A stretch of 64,000 nucleotides of DNA from Cruorifilaria tuberocauda (taxonomy: Eukaryota > Nematoda > Chromadorea > Rhabditida > Onchocercidae). The translations under genes and the position numbers were made by a program. The notes beneath the pieces are model-generated. The model was not told the origin of the DNA. It worked only from the letters and a program-made list of their open reading frames with translations, and did no database searches. Positions within the stretch are counted from its first letter, which is position 1. Every line of letters begins with the position of its first letter. The DNA is taken from assembly GCA_013365365.1 (NCBI GenBank), contig JABVXU010000217.1:1-64000 (forward strand), read 5' to 3'. Below, in pieces: positions 38,393 to 51,220 of the stretch.

Positions 38393-41300
38393 ATGACAAC
38401 ATTTACAGTTAATCGTAACACACCTCTTACTGTACCCCAACTTGTCCAAATCTGTATCACATTTTTTGGTTAGTTTATTTTCTCTTTTTTTTTAATAAAA
38501 AATTTAATAAAGTTACTTTAAGTAAGAAATTAAAAGTTTTTTTAAGTAAGAAATTTAGAAAAGTCATCTGAGAATTCCACGATATAAATTTTTCGCTAAA
38601 GAAATTTAAAAAAGTGAAGTGAGAATTCGAATTCGAATTCAAATTGATATATCGAATATTAAATATCGAATATTAAATTAGTATTTGAATAAAATCTATG
38701 TTTAAAGTTTTTTTTAGTAGGAAATTAAAATTTTATTATATGAGAATCATGCGATATAAATTTTTCGCTAAAGAAATTTGAAAAAGGAAGTGAGAATTCG
38801 AATTCGAATTCAAATTGATATATCGAATATTAAATATTAAATATTAAATTAGAATTTGAATAAAATCGATTTTTAAAGTAGGGAATTGAAATTCTGAAAT
38901 TAAAAAGAATGAAGTAAGGATTCGCTTCATTGAATTGATATACTGAATATTATATATCGAATAGCAAATTAGTATCTGAATTAAATATCAAATAATAAAT
39001 TAATATTTAAAATTAGTATTTGAATAAAATTGATTTTAATTTAATCAACTGCATTGGTTTAAAAGGGCAATTGTTAATTAATTAATTGATGAATTGGTAA
39101 CTTTTGCGCATGAAAATTATATTCCTACTTACTTTAATTATTCCTCATTTATTAACAGTAATTAAAAATAATACTTAAAAAAGAGAAAATTTCATATTTC
39201 AAAAATGATTTCCATTTCAGATGATAAGGAAGATGTAGGAAAGGATTCACTTCCATGGGCAATATTTCACGTTCATGAATGGTTTATTGATAGTTGTGAA
39301 TTTATGGCAAATTTCATATCAGTTTTTCTTGTAAGCAATTAATTACTTTTAATTAATTAATTATTGAATTAGCAGTTCAATTTTCATTATGCAATCATTT
39401 TTTTTTTCATGCTTAAGTAATATTATCTTACACCTAAATAATGTCATCTTACTTTACAATATTCACTTTGAAATTAAAATTTCTAAAATTTTTTCTCAGA
39501 AGGTAAAAAATGGTTGTTTTAACTTAATTAATTAATTAATTATTAGAAAATCTATCAGGTAATTAAACTGAAAAAGATTCTACAAATAAATTTCACAGAA
39601 ATCTCTTCTAAAATTTTACGCTTCTCATTTCTTATTACTTATTTCAAATGCAAGATAATTTTAGTTCGGTAAATTTATTTGAAAAAAAGACGGCTTAAAA
39701 TAAAATGATAAATGATGGAAAACTTTTACTTATAATTTTACTTTTACTTATACTTTTACTTATACTTAGTTTTACTTTTATTTATATTTTAAATCTGATT
39801 TAGCTCGATAATACACCCAATGACAATTACAGCAGGTGATTACATTCTAGTTAATTGCTGATATTTTTTTCTTTAAATTCATTTAGAAATTGGAAAAATG
39901 CCAAGGTCAAAGGTTAATAAAATCATTATTAGGTAAGAGAGCGAAAAATTACAATGTTAATTTGTTCATTAATGTTTTATTTGTTCTTTCAGTAATTCTT
40001 TTAAACTTAATTTAAGGAAAAGTCGAGACAAAAAACCATGATAAAACAACCAATAATAAAAACTCATTACTTAATAAAATAAACATTAAACGATACTTAA
40101 GTAATATTAAGTAATCAAAAGAAAAAAAACCTTCAAGTATGCTTTAATAGGAAATGGGAAATTTTATTTAGGATTCAGTAAACGATAATGGTACTTGTTT
40201 ACGGATATGTCGTGCAGTGGGATATTGGATTCGCACGTGTCCAACGCATTTTGACGCATCTTTATGTAAACACGTAGAACACCTTAAATTACTAGCTATT
40301 TCAAAAAATATCCCAAATTCTGCTACACTTCTTGACCTCTCATCACTGTAAGCTTTTATTTACTTTATTACTTATACTTTATGTAAGCTTTATTTTACTT
40401 TCATTCTTTTACTTCATTTTCATATTTACGTCATTTTCGTTTCATTTGTTTGCTTATGGAAAAATTAAATAAAGCAATTTTAAAATTAGTGAAATTTTAA
40501 TTAATTATAAATAAATTCTCATCACTGTAAGTTTTAATTTACTTTAATTCTTACTTTTACTTTTAAGCTAAATGGATTTTCTAAGCATTTGTTAACATTG
40601 AACTTAGTTTATTGCATTTTTATTGTTTTTCGTGAATTTATCAAAAACATTTATTTCTTTCATGGCAGAGAATTCTTTTGTGAAATTTTAGAAGTTTAAA
40701 CAAATTATTTAATTTTATTTCAAAAATTTATACATAATTGATAAAACTGATAAGTTTAAAAAAAAATTATTGGAGTTTATTTGAAAAATTATACATAACT
40801 GATAAAACTGATAAAACTTTATCATATATCTAAATGTACGCTTTGACCTTATTCTGTTTAATTTCATTATTAAACTTTTTTAAAATAATCTTTAAATTAC
40901 TACTAATTTTATGCAGAAGAGTTTTTGCGAAATTGCAGTTGAAGCTATGTAATACTGATATGATATGATGCATATTTATAATTAAATAAGTCTAATGGAA
41001 TTTAAGTTTTATCAGTTAATTACGAGGATTTGCAGATTATCTGTTTGTGAAAGATTAAAGTATTTTTGAGTGCCAACGATTAATTTCAGGCCTTCTTATT
41101 CGTGGCTTCGAAATGTTTCCGTTCGAAATCCGGTCAGCCGACAATGTTCCTTATCATTTGATGAATGGAGTCCGGAAGAGATTGCTGTATCATTGAGTCA
41201 TATTGATTATAAAGCATTATTTAGAATTCCAGTGAGTATTTTCCGGAAAATAATACTTCAAATATTTCAAATTTCATTCTAATGAGTAATTTTCCGGAAA

Positions 41301-44300
41301 ATAATATGTCAAATATTTTAAATTTCAAAAAACAAAATTTCTGAAAATAGTAGCTTTCTAAAAATTCTTTTATAAAATTTCAAAAGTTTAAAGAAATTAT
41401 TCAAGTTTATTTCAAAAATTATACGTAATTGATAAAATTGATAAATTAATTTATCACATGATTAATTAAAAGATAAGATAATTTACTGATTGATTTTGAT
41501 AATATGCTAATAAGTTTTAGATCAGTGAATTGAAGCGGTACTGTATGGATGGTAATCTTTCACGTACACCTGTCCTAGAGAGATCTATTTCAATTTTTAA
41601 TGTTAGCTTATTTAAATTATTATTGCAAAAAAAAAAGAAATAGAAAACTTTATTAATTATCGATTGGATAGTCTAATATAAAACTTTTCAAATTTAAATT
41701 TTTAAATTAAAAAATCAAAATATCATGGAAATATTATCATGATAATAATAATAATAATGATAATTTCAATTTTAATTTTACTAGGAAGAAAATATTTCCA
41801 TCCAAATACTATACGACTTTATCATACATTTATTTTTTTTTTAATAATGAATAAAAAAATCTTGATCATTAATATCATAAAGCAATCATTGATTGATTGA
41901 TTGAAAGTAATCATTGATCATTCATAAATTTGTTTGCTGATTGATTTTCCTATGATATCAATTTGTTAACATTGTGAAGATTTTTGTAAAAAACTTTCCG
42001 GATACGTAATTTTCTAGAACTTTCCGGAATCTTCTAATTTTCCGAAAATAATCGCTTAAAATTTTCAAATTTCAGAGTTTGTCAAATTGGGTACAATGTA
42101 TGATTTTAAGTAAAGGAATGCCTATTGAACGTGCTGAAATGATTACCAAGTTCACTAATGTGGCAAAGGTTTATCAATTAAAATGCTTCTCTAATTATTT
42201 GATTTCCCATTTCTAAAGTTAGCTTATCACTTGATTTCATTTCTACAGTTAGCTTATCACTTTATTTCCCATTTCTAAAGTTAGCTTATCACTTGATTTC
42301 ATTTCTACAGTTAGCTTATCACTTGATTTCTCATTTCTACGTTATCTTATCACTTCATTTACCATTTCTACAGTTAGCTTATCACTTTATTTACCATTTC
42401 TAAAGTTAGCTATTACTTGATTTCCCATTTCTACAGTTAGCTTATCACTTGATCTCCAATTTTTAAGTTATCTCATCTAATAATTATTTGATTTTCAACT
42501 TCTACAGTTAGAAAATTACTAATACCTGAGTAATTTTAACTTTTCTTCTCTTCCTTATTTATTCATTCATTGAATAATTTTGTTTTATCCTTTAATCCTT
42601 TACTTTTTTCTTCTAATTATATAAGAAAATATTAGAAATCATATATAAGTATAAGGAAGTATAATTATACATAAGTGTAAGTATAAGACAAATTGTACTT
42701 ATTTATAAGTATAATAGTACTTATATATAAATAAAAAGAAACTTATATAAGAATTAATTTGTAATTAAATGAAATTATCGAAAATAGAAAACTATAAATT
42801 AATTTCTGATGAAATGAAATTATTAATAAACATGAACATGGGGAAAAAAAAACATCTAAACATGTAATTCAAATAAATAAATAATTATAAATTATTTCAT
42901 TATAATCAAATCCATCTAAAGTTTTAACTTATCAATGGCCAAGAGCCAGCTTCTCCTCTTAAGTATTTCTTGGCTCATTTAATTACATCTTATCGATTGC
43001 AGTGCCTCAGGCGAATGAATAATTTCAATACTTTAATGGCTGTCATAGGTGGCGTAACACATAGTAATATTGCTCGATTATCAAAAACATCATCAGCATT
43101 ATCAAGTGAAGTGAGAAAGGCTTGTTTTTATTATCATTTTGATCAATGATCTTTTTAATCAAATAAGTTTATTTATTTATTTATTTACAAATAAACATAT
43201 TAATTCCCATGAACTTATCATTTCAGCTAATGCTCAGGAAGTTTTTCCATTCCAATCATCTAAGTCTTTCATCAATTAATTGATTAATTAATTAATTAAT
43301 TACAATAGTAATGATATAGAATGATTGATTAATTAATTAATTAATTAATTAACCTTTGCATTTAATTGATTTGAAAATATTTTTTTTACCCTTTCACTAG
43401 AAAAAGGCACCTTTTTCTTTTACTTTTTAGTATTGATAAATTATTCATCAATAGTTGAAAATTACTTTTCCTGTTCTCTATTTGATCGAAAATTTCGTTA
43501 TTATGATTTCTGATATTTTAATATAGTGATAAATCATAATTTATTATAGCATTTAATAATATAATTTAATATAGTGATAAATCATGATTTATTATAGCAT
43601 TTAGTAATATAATTTAATATAGTGATAAATCATCATTTATTATAGCATTTAATAATATATATATTTGTATATGATATCATGATATAATGATGATGATATC
43701 ATGAAATATCATGATAAAAATACATGATAAATGAATTAAATAAATTATGCAGATATATTCGAATTTCAAACTTTATCAATTATTTGTTATTTCTTTATTT
43801 TTAATAATTATTCTGTTATTCTTTGTTGCACTTTATCATTTTCAAATTTCAAAGTGATAATCATTGTAATAGTATAGTGATAAGAGTGTAATAGTGATAA
43901 GAAATTAGACGATTATTTCAGGAGCTCAATCATTTTACGCAGCTTCTTTCTTCAGCATCAAATTTTGCTTGTTATCGCAAAGCATTGCATGAGAGTTCAG
44001 GGAGTTTTTGCATTCCAATCATGTAAGCTTTTCATTAATTAATTAATTAATTAATTGATCGCTTACCTTTTGCATTCATAAATTTCTTTAAAACTGCTCT
44101 ACAATATTCATTTTTTTTTCACGAAATCATTTTCATTTAATAGTTGAGAAATTGATTACTTTATATCATGCACTTGTTGATCAAGCTATATTAAGTTCGA
44201 TCAGCTTAAATATTATTCAGTTGAGGAACGAAGGCATTGTAATAGTGATAAGAGTAATAATGAACTGATATAAGAGTAATTGATCTCGTTGTTTTTTTTT

Positions 44301-47300
44301 CCAGCTAATCTAAAGTTTTATTTATGAAAATTTATAAAATATCTCATACGTGTTAATTCCACGTTCTAATTATTTAAATATTTCAAATTCAGAAATCAAA
44401 ATATTCCTTCTTATCATAAGTTCTTTTCATGGAAGAATAATTTAGCTAGAATTAATTCCATATCAAATATTTGAAATCTATAAATCAAAATATTTATACC
44501 TATTATAGGTTATTTTGAAAATAATTGCATTAGAAATTTTCAGGTAATTAATTATAAGTGATAACAAATGCTCGGTTACAGGGGTGTTCATTTGAAAGAT
44601 CTGATAAGTTTACTGATAAAAAATGCTGGATCATCGGAGCATTATTGCTTTGTATCATGTCAAAAAATTCCATATTTGGCAGTTCATTTATCATATTTTG
44701 TCAATTTTAATCGTACTCCTCATAATTTTCCCGATGCTAACACTGATCTCATTGATACGCTCAAGGTGTGAAAAAAATTTTCTTTTTTTTGAAAATTAAC
44801 TTTTAATTTATTTTAAGTTTTAATTTAAATATAATGAAAATGAATGAAACAAAATATTTCTGATAAATTGATAATTTTATTTTACGGTATAGGTTCAATT
44901 TTTCAATTTTACAGTAATTAAATTTTTTCATATTACTGTCTTGTTACTTCTTACTGTAATTTGTTGTCTTGTTACTGTATCTTGTTACTGTATTATATTC
45001 CTATCCTTTATGAAATTGCTGCTAGGTTTCATTGGATATCAGGTATAACGAAGATGATATATATCGTCTTTCTCTAACACACGAACCTCGTCCTCTTCTT
45101 CGCGTAAGTTTAATATTTGAAAATATCATAAATACTGTAAACTACCGTAAAATAAATAATTATGGTAAAGAATATAAGAATTAGCGATCAATACTTTCTA
45201 TTAAATTAATTGATATGTAAATATTAGTGTCTAGAGTTGTTGACTTGCTTTTATTGTTATGGATTACAGTTTATTTTTATCATATCAAGTTTGATTTTGG
45301 TTATTATTACTCTAAGATAGTATTTCTTACTTTTGGTTTATTTAGTATTTAATATTTTCCATACTGATATTCGGGAAAGTAGAGAGAGCTGGGTTGATTT
45401 GTATTTTTCTGGTACAATCGAGTCTTCTAAGAATAATTTATTCTTTGCGCAAAAGTTATAAGAAACAATTATCAAGTACCAGATAATTAAGTGTCGTTTT
45501 GTGGAATAAAAATTGATCTAAGGGATTGGAGATACTTTGAATTACGATCCAGTTGTTAAACCCTGACCTTACTGATAATTGATTGGAAGAAGTGGGTCAA
45601 GTCCACTGTGAAGAGTTAGTTTTGGAAATAAGTGCTTGATCCAATCCTATCAGTCTATCAGTATTTATACGATCTGGATGATTGATACTGATAGTTGACG
45701 TGACGGCTGATAAGCTTCATACACTTATTACACGTTAATAAGAATATCTTGAAAATAATTATAGGTAAGGATTATAAAGATCAAAGATTGCTAAATATGA
45801 AAAGGTGAATTGTATAAATAGTAAATCTTCTATTAATCCTTAAAGATTATACCTTAGAGATTATATGGGAACTTTAAAGATGATAGTGAAACTGTGATAA
45901 GATAGGAAATGTCTCTTAGTCATTGCTTGAAGATGATAATATGATAGGAATGATAAGGAGTGATAATGATTGAGATAGAACTTCCCAATACAATATAATT
46001 TTATCATTTACGGATTGAATATTTCCTTTTACGTGATTTCGATACTGATCACTGACTGATAATCTGTACTGTACTGATAGTACAGTAGGACCACTCCTAA
46101 AATATCACATGAAAAAATTTGATTAAATTTTGATAAATTAAATTTGCCATGCTTCCATTGCTTCTTTGCGTAATTTAATTAATTATCATTGTTTCACTGA
46201 AGTTTCCAAGTACAACAAAATCGGTACTATTCGCTGATTGGGCATCAGGCGTAAGTAGCACGTTGGATGCGGAAATTGTCAACAAACATATCAATGCAAT
46301 GGTAGAAGCTGTATTTAAAAATTATGATCATAATAAAGATGGTTCAATTTCACAAAGTGAATTTCAACAAATTTCAACCAATTTTCCATTTATTGCACCA
46401 TTTGGAACGATCGATACTGATAAGTAATTGTTTTTCATTTCAGTTCATTTCATTTCATTTCAATTCAATTCAGTTCAATTCATTTCCTGTCATCTTCATT
46501 TCATTTTTACTTCAATTTATTTCATTTTATTTCAATTCATTTAATTTCACTTTAATCGATTTCATTTTCATTTCAGTTCATTTTATTTCATTTCAATTCA
46601 ATTCAATTCAATTCATTTCAATTCATTTCCTGTCATCTTCATTTCATTTTTACTTCAATTGATTTCATTTTTATTTCATTTTATTTCAATTCATTTAATT
46701 TCACTTTAATCGCATTCGTTTTCATTTCAGTTCATTTTATTTCAATTCAATTCATTTCAATTCATTTCCTGTATCTTCGTTTCATTTTTACCTCAATTTA
46801 TTTCATTTTATTTCAATTCATTTCAATTCATTTCATTTTCATTTTATTTCAATTCATCGCATTTCACTTTAATTCAATTTAATTTCATTTCATTAACAAT
46901 GTTTTCTTGATGAAAAATTTTGAAATTGGAAGAAAAATGACGGGAAAAAGGAGAGGGAAAATGATTGTTTGCAATGATTCTCATGCTAAAACTTCTTCTT
47001 AAGCTTCTCATAAATAATTAATTTCAAATTATCACTAATATAAATGAAGTTTTATTATTGGTTATAAAGGATATAACAAGTAATGCTTTAATGAAATTAG
47101 AATTGAAAATTTAATGAAACAATGAAAATATATGTGATGATACTGAGATTAAACATGTAATCAATATTATCAGTATTATAGTTTAAAGATAATTTTTGAA
47201 AATTTAATTTAATGAATGCTAATAATAATAATTCATATTAGCGGTAAAATATAAAATAACTCAAAAATTAGCATATATATAAGCATATATCTTAGATTTT

Positions 47301-50300
47301 GCTTAATTATTCATAGTTGATAAATTTAAAAATATTAACGAATTTAGGATTTTAATTTAAAAAAAATTTTTGAAAAATATCAATTTTGTTATTTTAATTA
47401 TTTTAATTGTTTCATTGAATTTTAATTTTGAAAAAGTTTTTGAAAATATCAATTTCGTTATTTCAATTATTTTAATTGTTTCATTGAATTTTAATTTTGA
47501 AAAAGTTTTTTAAAATATCAATTTCGTTGTAATTTACCTGTTTGATCATTAAATTAAGAGGATTTTAAAAGTAATAATTAAAATTTTGAAGGGATGGTTT
47601 TATCAGTAAATCTGAAATGAACGCATATTTCGTGAAGATTTGCAAGCAGTCGATTGATTTTCGTCGAGAATTTCAACATAATTTTCATGAAACAATTTTT
47701 TTAACACCAACAATATGTGCTCATTGTGATAAATTAGTAAGTTAAGTTTTTTTTCAGAGAGAAAAAAAAGTTTTTTTCAGTTAATTAATTATTGGTTAGG
47801 ATGAATTTTAATTAATTCCAATTAATATTGGTTATTATGAGTATTAAGTATTATATATCGATTGCACTATATTTTTGACCTTTTAACTTTTAATTACTAG
47901 TTCTAATTAATATTTATTAGCATGAGTATTAAGTATAATGTATCGATTGCAGTATTTTTTTTGCAGTTATGGGGTATAATTCGGCAAGGTTGTAAGTGTC
48001 ACGATTGTGGACTTACTGTACATCGTACCTGTCGAGGTAATGTTGTTGTTGAATGTCGTCGAATAAATAATTGGAAAAATGATGTAACAGAATCAGCACG
48101 AGTAAGCCGAAAATTCTTACCTGGTATCAGGTAAGTTTTAAAATTTCTCATATTAAACATTTAATAAAATAATATTTTAAATTATCCATGCATTCATCCT
48201 TCATACATCGATACATTACCAACTTTTAGGCTGGACTGAGCGATTTGACGGCTATTGCTACTATAGGTTTACGGGGCTTAAGAGACTTACGTGTACGTAC
48301 GTTAGATGTCTGATAGTGACGGTTGCAATTTGGTAGAAGCAATATTTCACTATTTCATAAGTACTCTTAAGACTAAAACAATCCTTGTAATATTTCTCAT
48401 AAGTTGATAAGGTTATGATAATATGTTAGTAGAGAGAAAAAAAAATTAATTAAGCTGATAAGGTTAGCTGATAAGGTTCAATATTCTTCAACCTTCCTTT
48501 CCTCTTAATTCCTCTTATCAAATTTGAAATTTATCATTATGATCATTTCAAAATTCAATTTATAATTTAACTAATAATTCTTTTTTATCATTATTATAAT
48601 ATGGAAGGTGTGTAGTTTTATTTTGGATTAAATTAAGTTAAATTGATTATTAGTTTTACTTTGGACCAAATTAAGTTAAACTGATTATATTAGTTTTATT
48701 TTTTGGACCAAGTTAAGTTAAACTGATTATTAGGTTTATTTTGGATCAAGTTAATTTGATTATATTAGTTTTATTTTTTGGACCAAGTTAAGTTAAACTG
48801 ATTATTAGGTTTATTTTGATTAAGTTAAACTGATTATTAGGTTTATTTTGGATCAAGTTAAACTGATTATATTAGTTTTATTTTTTGGGCCAAATTAAGT
48901 TAAACTAAGTATTAGGTTTATTTTGGATCAAATTAAATCAAGTTGATTATTTTCAGATCACGATTACGAACAGCCAGTATAATATCAGAAAATGATAAAA
49001 ATGATGATACAACAACAGAATGTTTTCCGTCTACTTCATGTAAAATGTTATTACATCTACGATCACATTCAAAAAAAAATCGTGCACGTTCTGATACAGG
49101 CTGTTATTATCAGTAAGTTATTACTTAAACATATCAGTTAGCTATCTCTAAGATTAGCTAATTAGCTAAGTAATCATTTTAATTTTTTTTTTTTTATTAT
49201 TATCATACTATTTATTATTTTGATTTAAACAAATATTTGATAATTTGTGTATCATGAAGTTTAAATTTAACAAAAAATAAATTTTTATAAATTTTTTTTT
49301 TCTAATTTAATATTATTTTGATAAAATTTTACACTATCACTAACTGATACAATCATTTTTCAAGTAGATTAATCGATGAATTAACAAAAGTAACATTCAT
49401 GAAGGATTGATTTATAAGGAATTAATTAAGTTAATTATTTATTTATCTTCTATGAAAATAATCGATAAGATGATAAGATGATAACGATATTAACAGAAGA
49501 TAAATTTAGATATTTTTTCAGGGTGACAAGTTCACCGGAATCACCGAATACAGATTTAGCACCATCATTAGCATGTGAGGAAGTATTCGAGGATGAATCT
49601 TCATGCATATCACTTTCCGAAATTGATAAAACGGTGATAAGATAACAATGCTTATTTGCTTTTGTATTTTATTTAAGTTTTTTAAATTTTTGCTGAGAAT
49701 TATTAATTTTAAACAACACTTTTAGTTCTACTTTATGTTATGTTAATTTATTGTAAAGTTTTAATTTTGATATCAAGAAAAAAAGTTTTCCGAATTATCA
49801 TTTATACATTATTTTCTACTGTTGAATTATTTTCTAGCATATTTAATAAGTTAAGTGATCAAGTAATTTATCGAATTTCATTAAATTATTTTTAAGTTTA
49901 AATTAGCAAAAGAAAAATTTACTTATTTTTCAATTCTTTATAATTCACAAATATCAAGAGGGAAAATCAAAATTGCTAAAATCTTTCAATAATTCGCTAA
50001 TTAGTCGCTAATTAGTAAGCCTTGTAATTAAGCTAATTAAATCAAAATAATATTAAAATGTGTAATTACTTGTTTAATATGTAAATTATGATGCATGTTA
50101 TCATTTATTACGGGTATTTTTTTCTTTGATTAATTTATTAATATTTTCATTTTCATGGTACTCTCTTTTTTTTTTCCTTTTTCCTTTGAATTTAATTTTC
50201 TGATAAAAGATTTCAAATCAAACAATCAATATGATATTTTGTTTAACATACTAAATAATTTAGCAAAAATTTCACTGAGGAAATCCGATATATAAATCAT

Positions 50301-50472
50301 GAATGATCATGAAAATCGATTTAAATTCTTTTGTAATATTTATTGGATAAAAGAAAATTGTTAATTTATTTAATTTTATTTAAATAATTTTTATATAATT
50401 TATATAATTTATTTAATTTAATTTAATTCAAATTTTGAGTTAATAAATTATTATCATATATAGGCATCATGA
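38393..50472 (+). CDS. rgef-1: RasGRP-type guanine nucleotide exchange factor
   Basis: Exons: 38393-38468, 39221-39330, 40172-40347, 41090-41231, 41521-41601, 42076-42168, 43003-43110, 43922-44022, 44582-44765, 45026-45103, 46203-46423, 47592-47736, 47967-48130, 48957-49112, 49522-49633, 50464-50472; 651 aa. REM domain about 1-120 (TVPQLVQICITFF, VHEWFIDS, CLRICRAVGYWI). CDC25/RasGEF core about 130-383 (ERSISIFN, LRRMNNFNTLMAVIGGVTHS, GVHLKDLISLL). EF-hands at 425-436 (DHNKDGSISQSE) and 454-465 (DTDKDGFISKSE). C1 zinc finger 486-535 with complete H-x12-C-x2-C-x13-C-x2-C-x4-H-x2-C-x7-C spacing. The family exchanges GDP for GTP on Ras/Rap at membranes under diacylglycerol and calcium control; the C. 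elegans orthologue is neuronal. The start ATG is preceded by an in-frame stop and opens straight into REM, but an upstream or trans-spliced first exon is possible. The last exon (Ala-Ser-stop) is short and less sure. Confidence 0.92.
38550..38900. repeat. 172 bp duplication in rgef-1 intron 1
   Basis: Two copies with GATATAAATTTTTCGCTAAA at 38581 and 38753, followed by GAGAATTCGAATTCGAATTC and ATATCGAATATTAAATAT. Confidence 0.9.
42199..42475. repeat. 30-31 bp tandem repeat, about nine copies, in an rgef-1 intron
   Basis: Units of CAGTTAGCTTATCACTTGAT plus TTCCCATTTCTA between the exons ending 42168 and starting 43003. Confidence 0.92.
43232..43480 (+). pseudogene. Truncated duplicate of an rgef-1 exon and its 3' intron
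   Basis: Bases 43232-43290 match 43995-44050. That covers the last 28 nt of the exon 43922-44022 (CAGGAAGTTTTTCCATTCCA versus CAGGGAGTTTTTGCATTCCA), its donor, and the following intron with its TTAATTAA run. Weaker similarity continues for roughly 200 bp (CCTTTGCATT and AATAGTTGA blocks in order). The donor reads ATCAT|CTAAGT here against ATCAT|GTAAGC in the functional exon, so the copy cannot splice as the original does. A TTTCAG lies just upstream at 43221-43226. Confidence 0.75.
43515..43650. repeat. 48 bp tandem repeat, three copies
   Basis: ATATAGTGATAAATCAT recurs at 43521, 43569 and 43617 within an rgef-1 intron. Confidence 0.9.
46436..46885. repeat. TTCATTTCAATTCA satellite-like array in an rgef-1 intron
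   Basis: About 450 bp of TTCATTTCATTTCAATTCAA-type units, with a higher-order block (TTTCCTGTCATCTTCATTTC) repeating at roughly 130-150 bp. It begins immediately after the donor of the EF-hand exon (46424). Confidence 0.9.
47355..47530. repeat. 69 bp tandem repeat, two to three copies
   Basis: TTCATTGAATTTTAATTTTG occurs at 47411 and 47480, with AAAATATCAATTTCGTT after each; lies just upstream of the second EF-hand exon. Confidence 0.85.
48600..48955. repeat. About 48 bp tandem repeat, seven to eight copies
   Basis: Units of GATTATTAGGTTTATTTTGG and ATCAAGTTAAGTTAAACT, abutting the acceptor of the rgef-1 exon at 48957. Confidence 0.9.
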
Positions 50473-51061
50473 AGGAGAATCGATGTTGTGAATGATATGA
50501 TAAGCTATGAAAAAAAAAACAGCTCAAACAATATTTTTATTATATTTTAATTATAAATTATTTTAATTATAAATTCAAATATGTTTTTAATTTTATATTA
50601 TAAATTACATTTTTATTTATATCTCTTTGCAATGATTTATTCAACGCCTGATTTTCAAATTAAACAGTTAGTAATTTAGCCAAAGTATTTTGATTTATCG
50701 AATATTGATTTATCACATTATTGATTTCACTATCAAAATTTTCCTATTTCATGATTAACTCAAAATGTGATAATCATTAAAACTAATTTTATCATTATTA
50801 TAGTTAATAATATAGGGAAAAGTATTTTGAAATTAACTTTATCACATTATTTATTTCACTATCAAAATTTTCCTACTTCATGATTAACTCAAAATGTGAT
50901 AATAATCATTAAAGGTTAATATGATCAAGTTGATGATCAAGCTCGAATGGTCAAGCTCGATAAGATTTTTAGATATCGGAAGAATGAATTTGGTGAAAAT
51001 TGATTTAATTACCACCCATTCGGTAATTTGAGTAAATAATGTTAACAATGATGACATGTGT

Positions 51062-51112
51062 AAGAGAGAGAGAGAGAGTGAAAGAGATGAAAGTAGAGAG
51101 AGGGAGAGAGAT
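51062..51112. repeat. GA-rich microsatellite
   Basis: Imperfect GAGAGA runs (plus strand) between rgef-1 and the Ly6-like gene. Confidence 0.9.
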
Positions 51113-51220
51113 TTGACCATTGCTGTGCAAATATCCTCTGGTCACTCGTCCAGCTAAACACGGATGAGGGGAAATGGCATGAACAAATGTCAGTAATTAT
51201 CTTCTGTAATATTGATTTCA

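Noticed and set aside
46324..46662. 112-codon open frame rich in Phe, Ile and Ser
   Set aside because: It overlaps the EF-hand exon in the wrong frame and then reads the TTCATTT array; the real exon ends at 46423.
47607..47736. Using the consensus TTTTATCAG as the only acceptor of the second EF-hand exon of rgef-1
   Set aside because: It deletes five residues from an otherwise perfect calcium loop, so the upstream GAAG site was chosen for the main model and the pair was reported as a finding.
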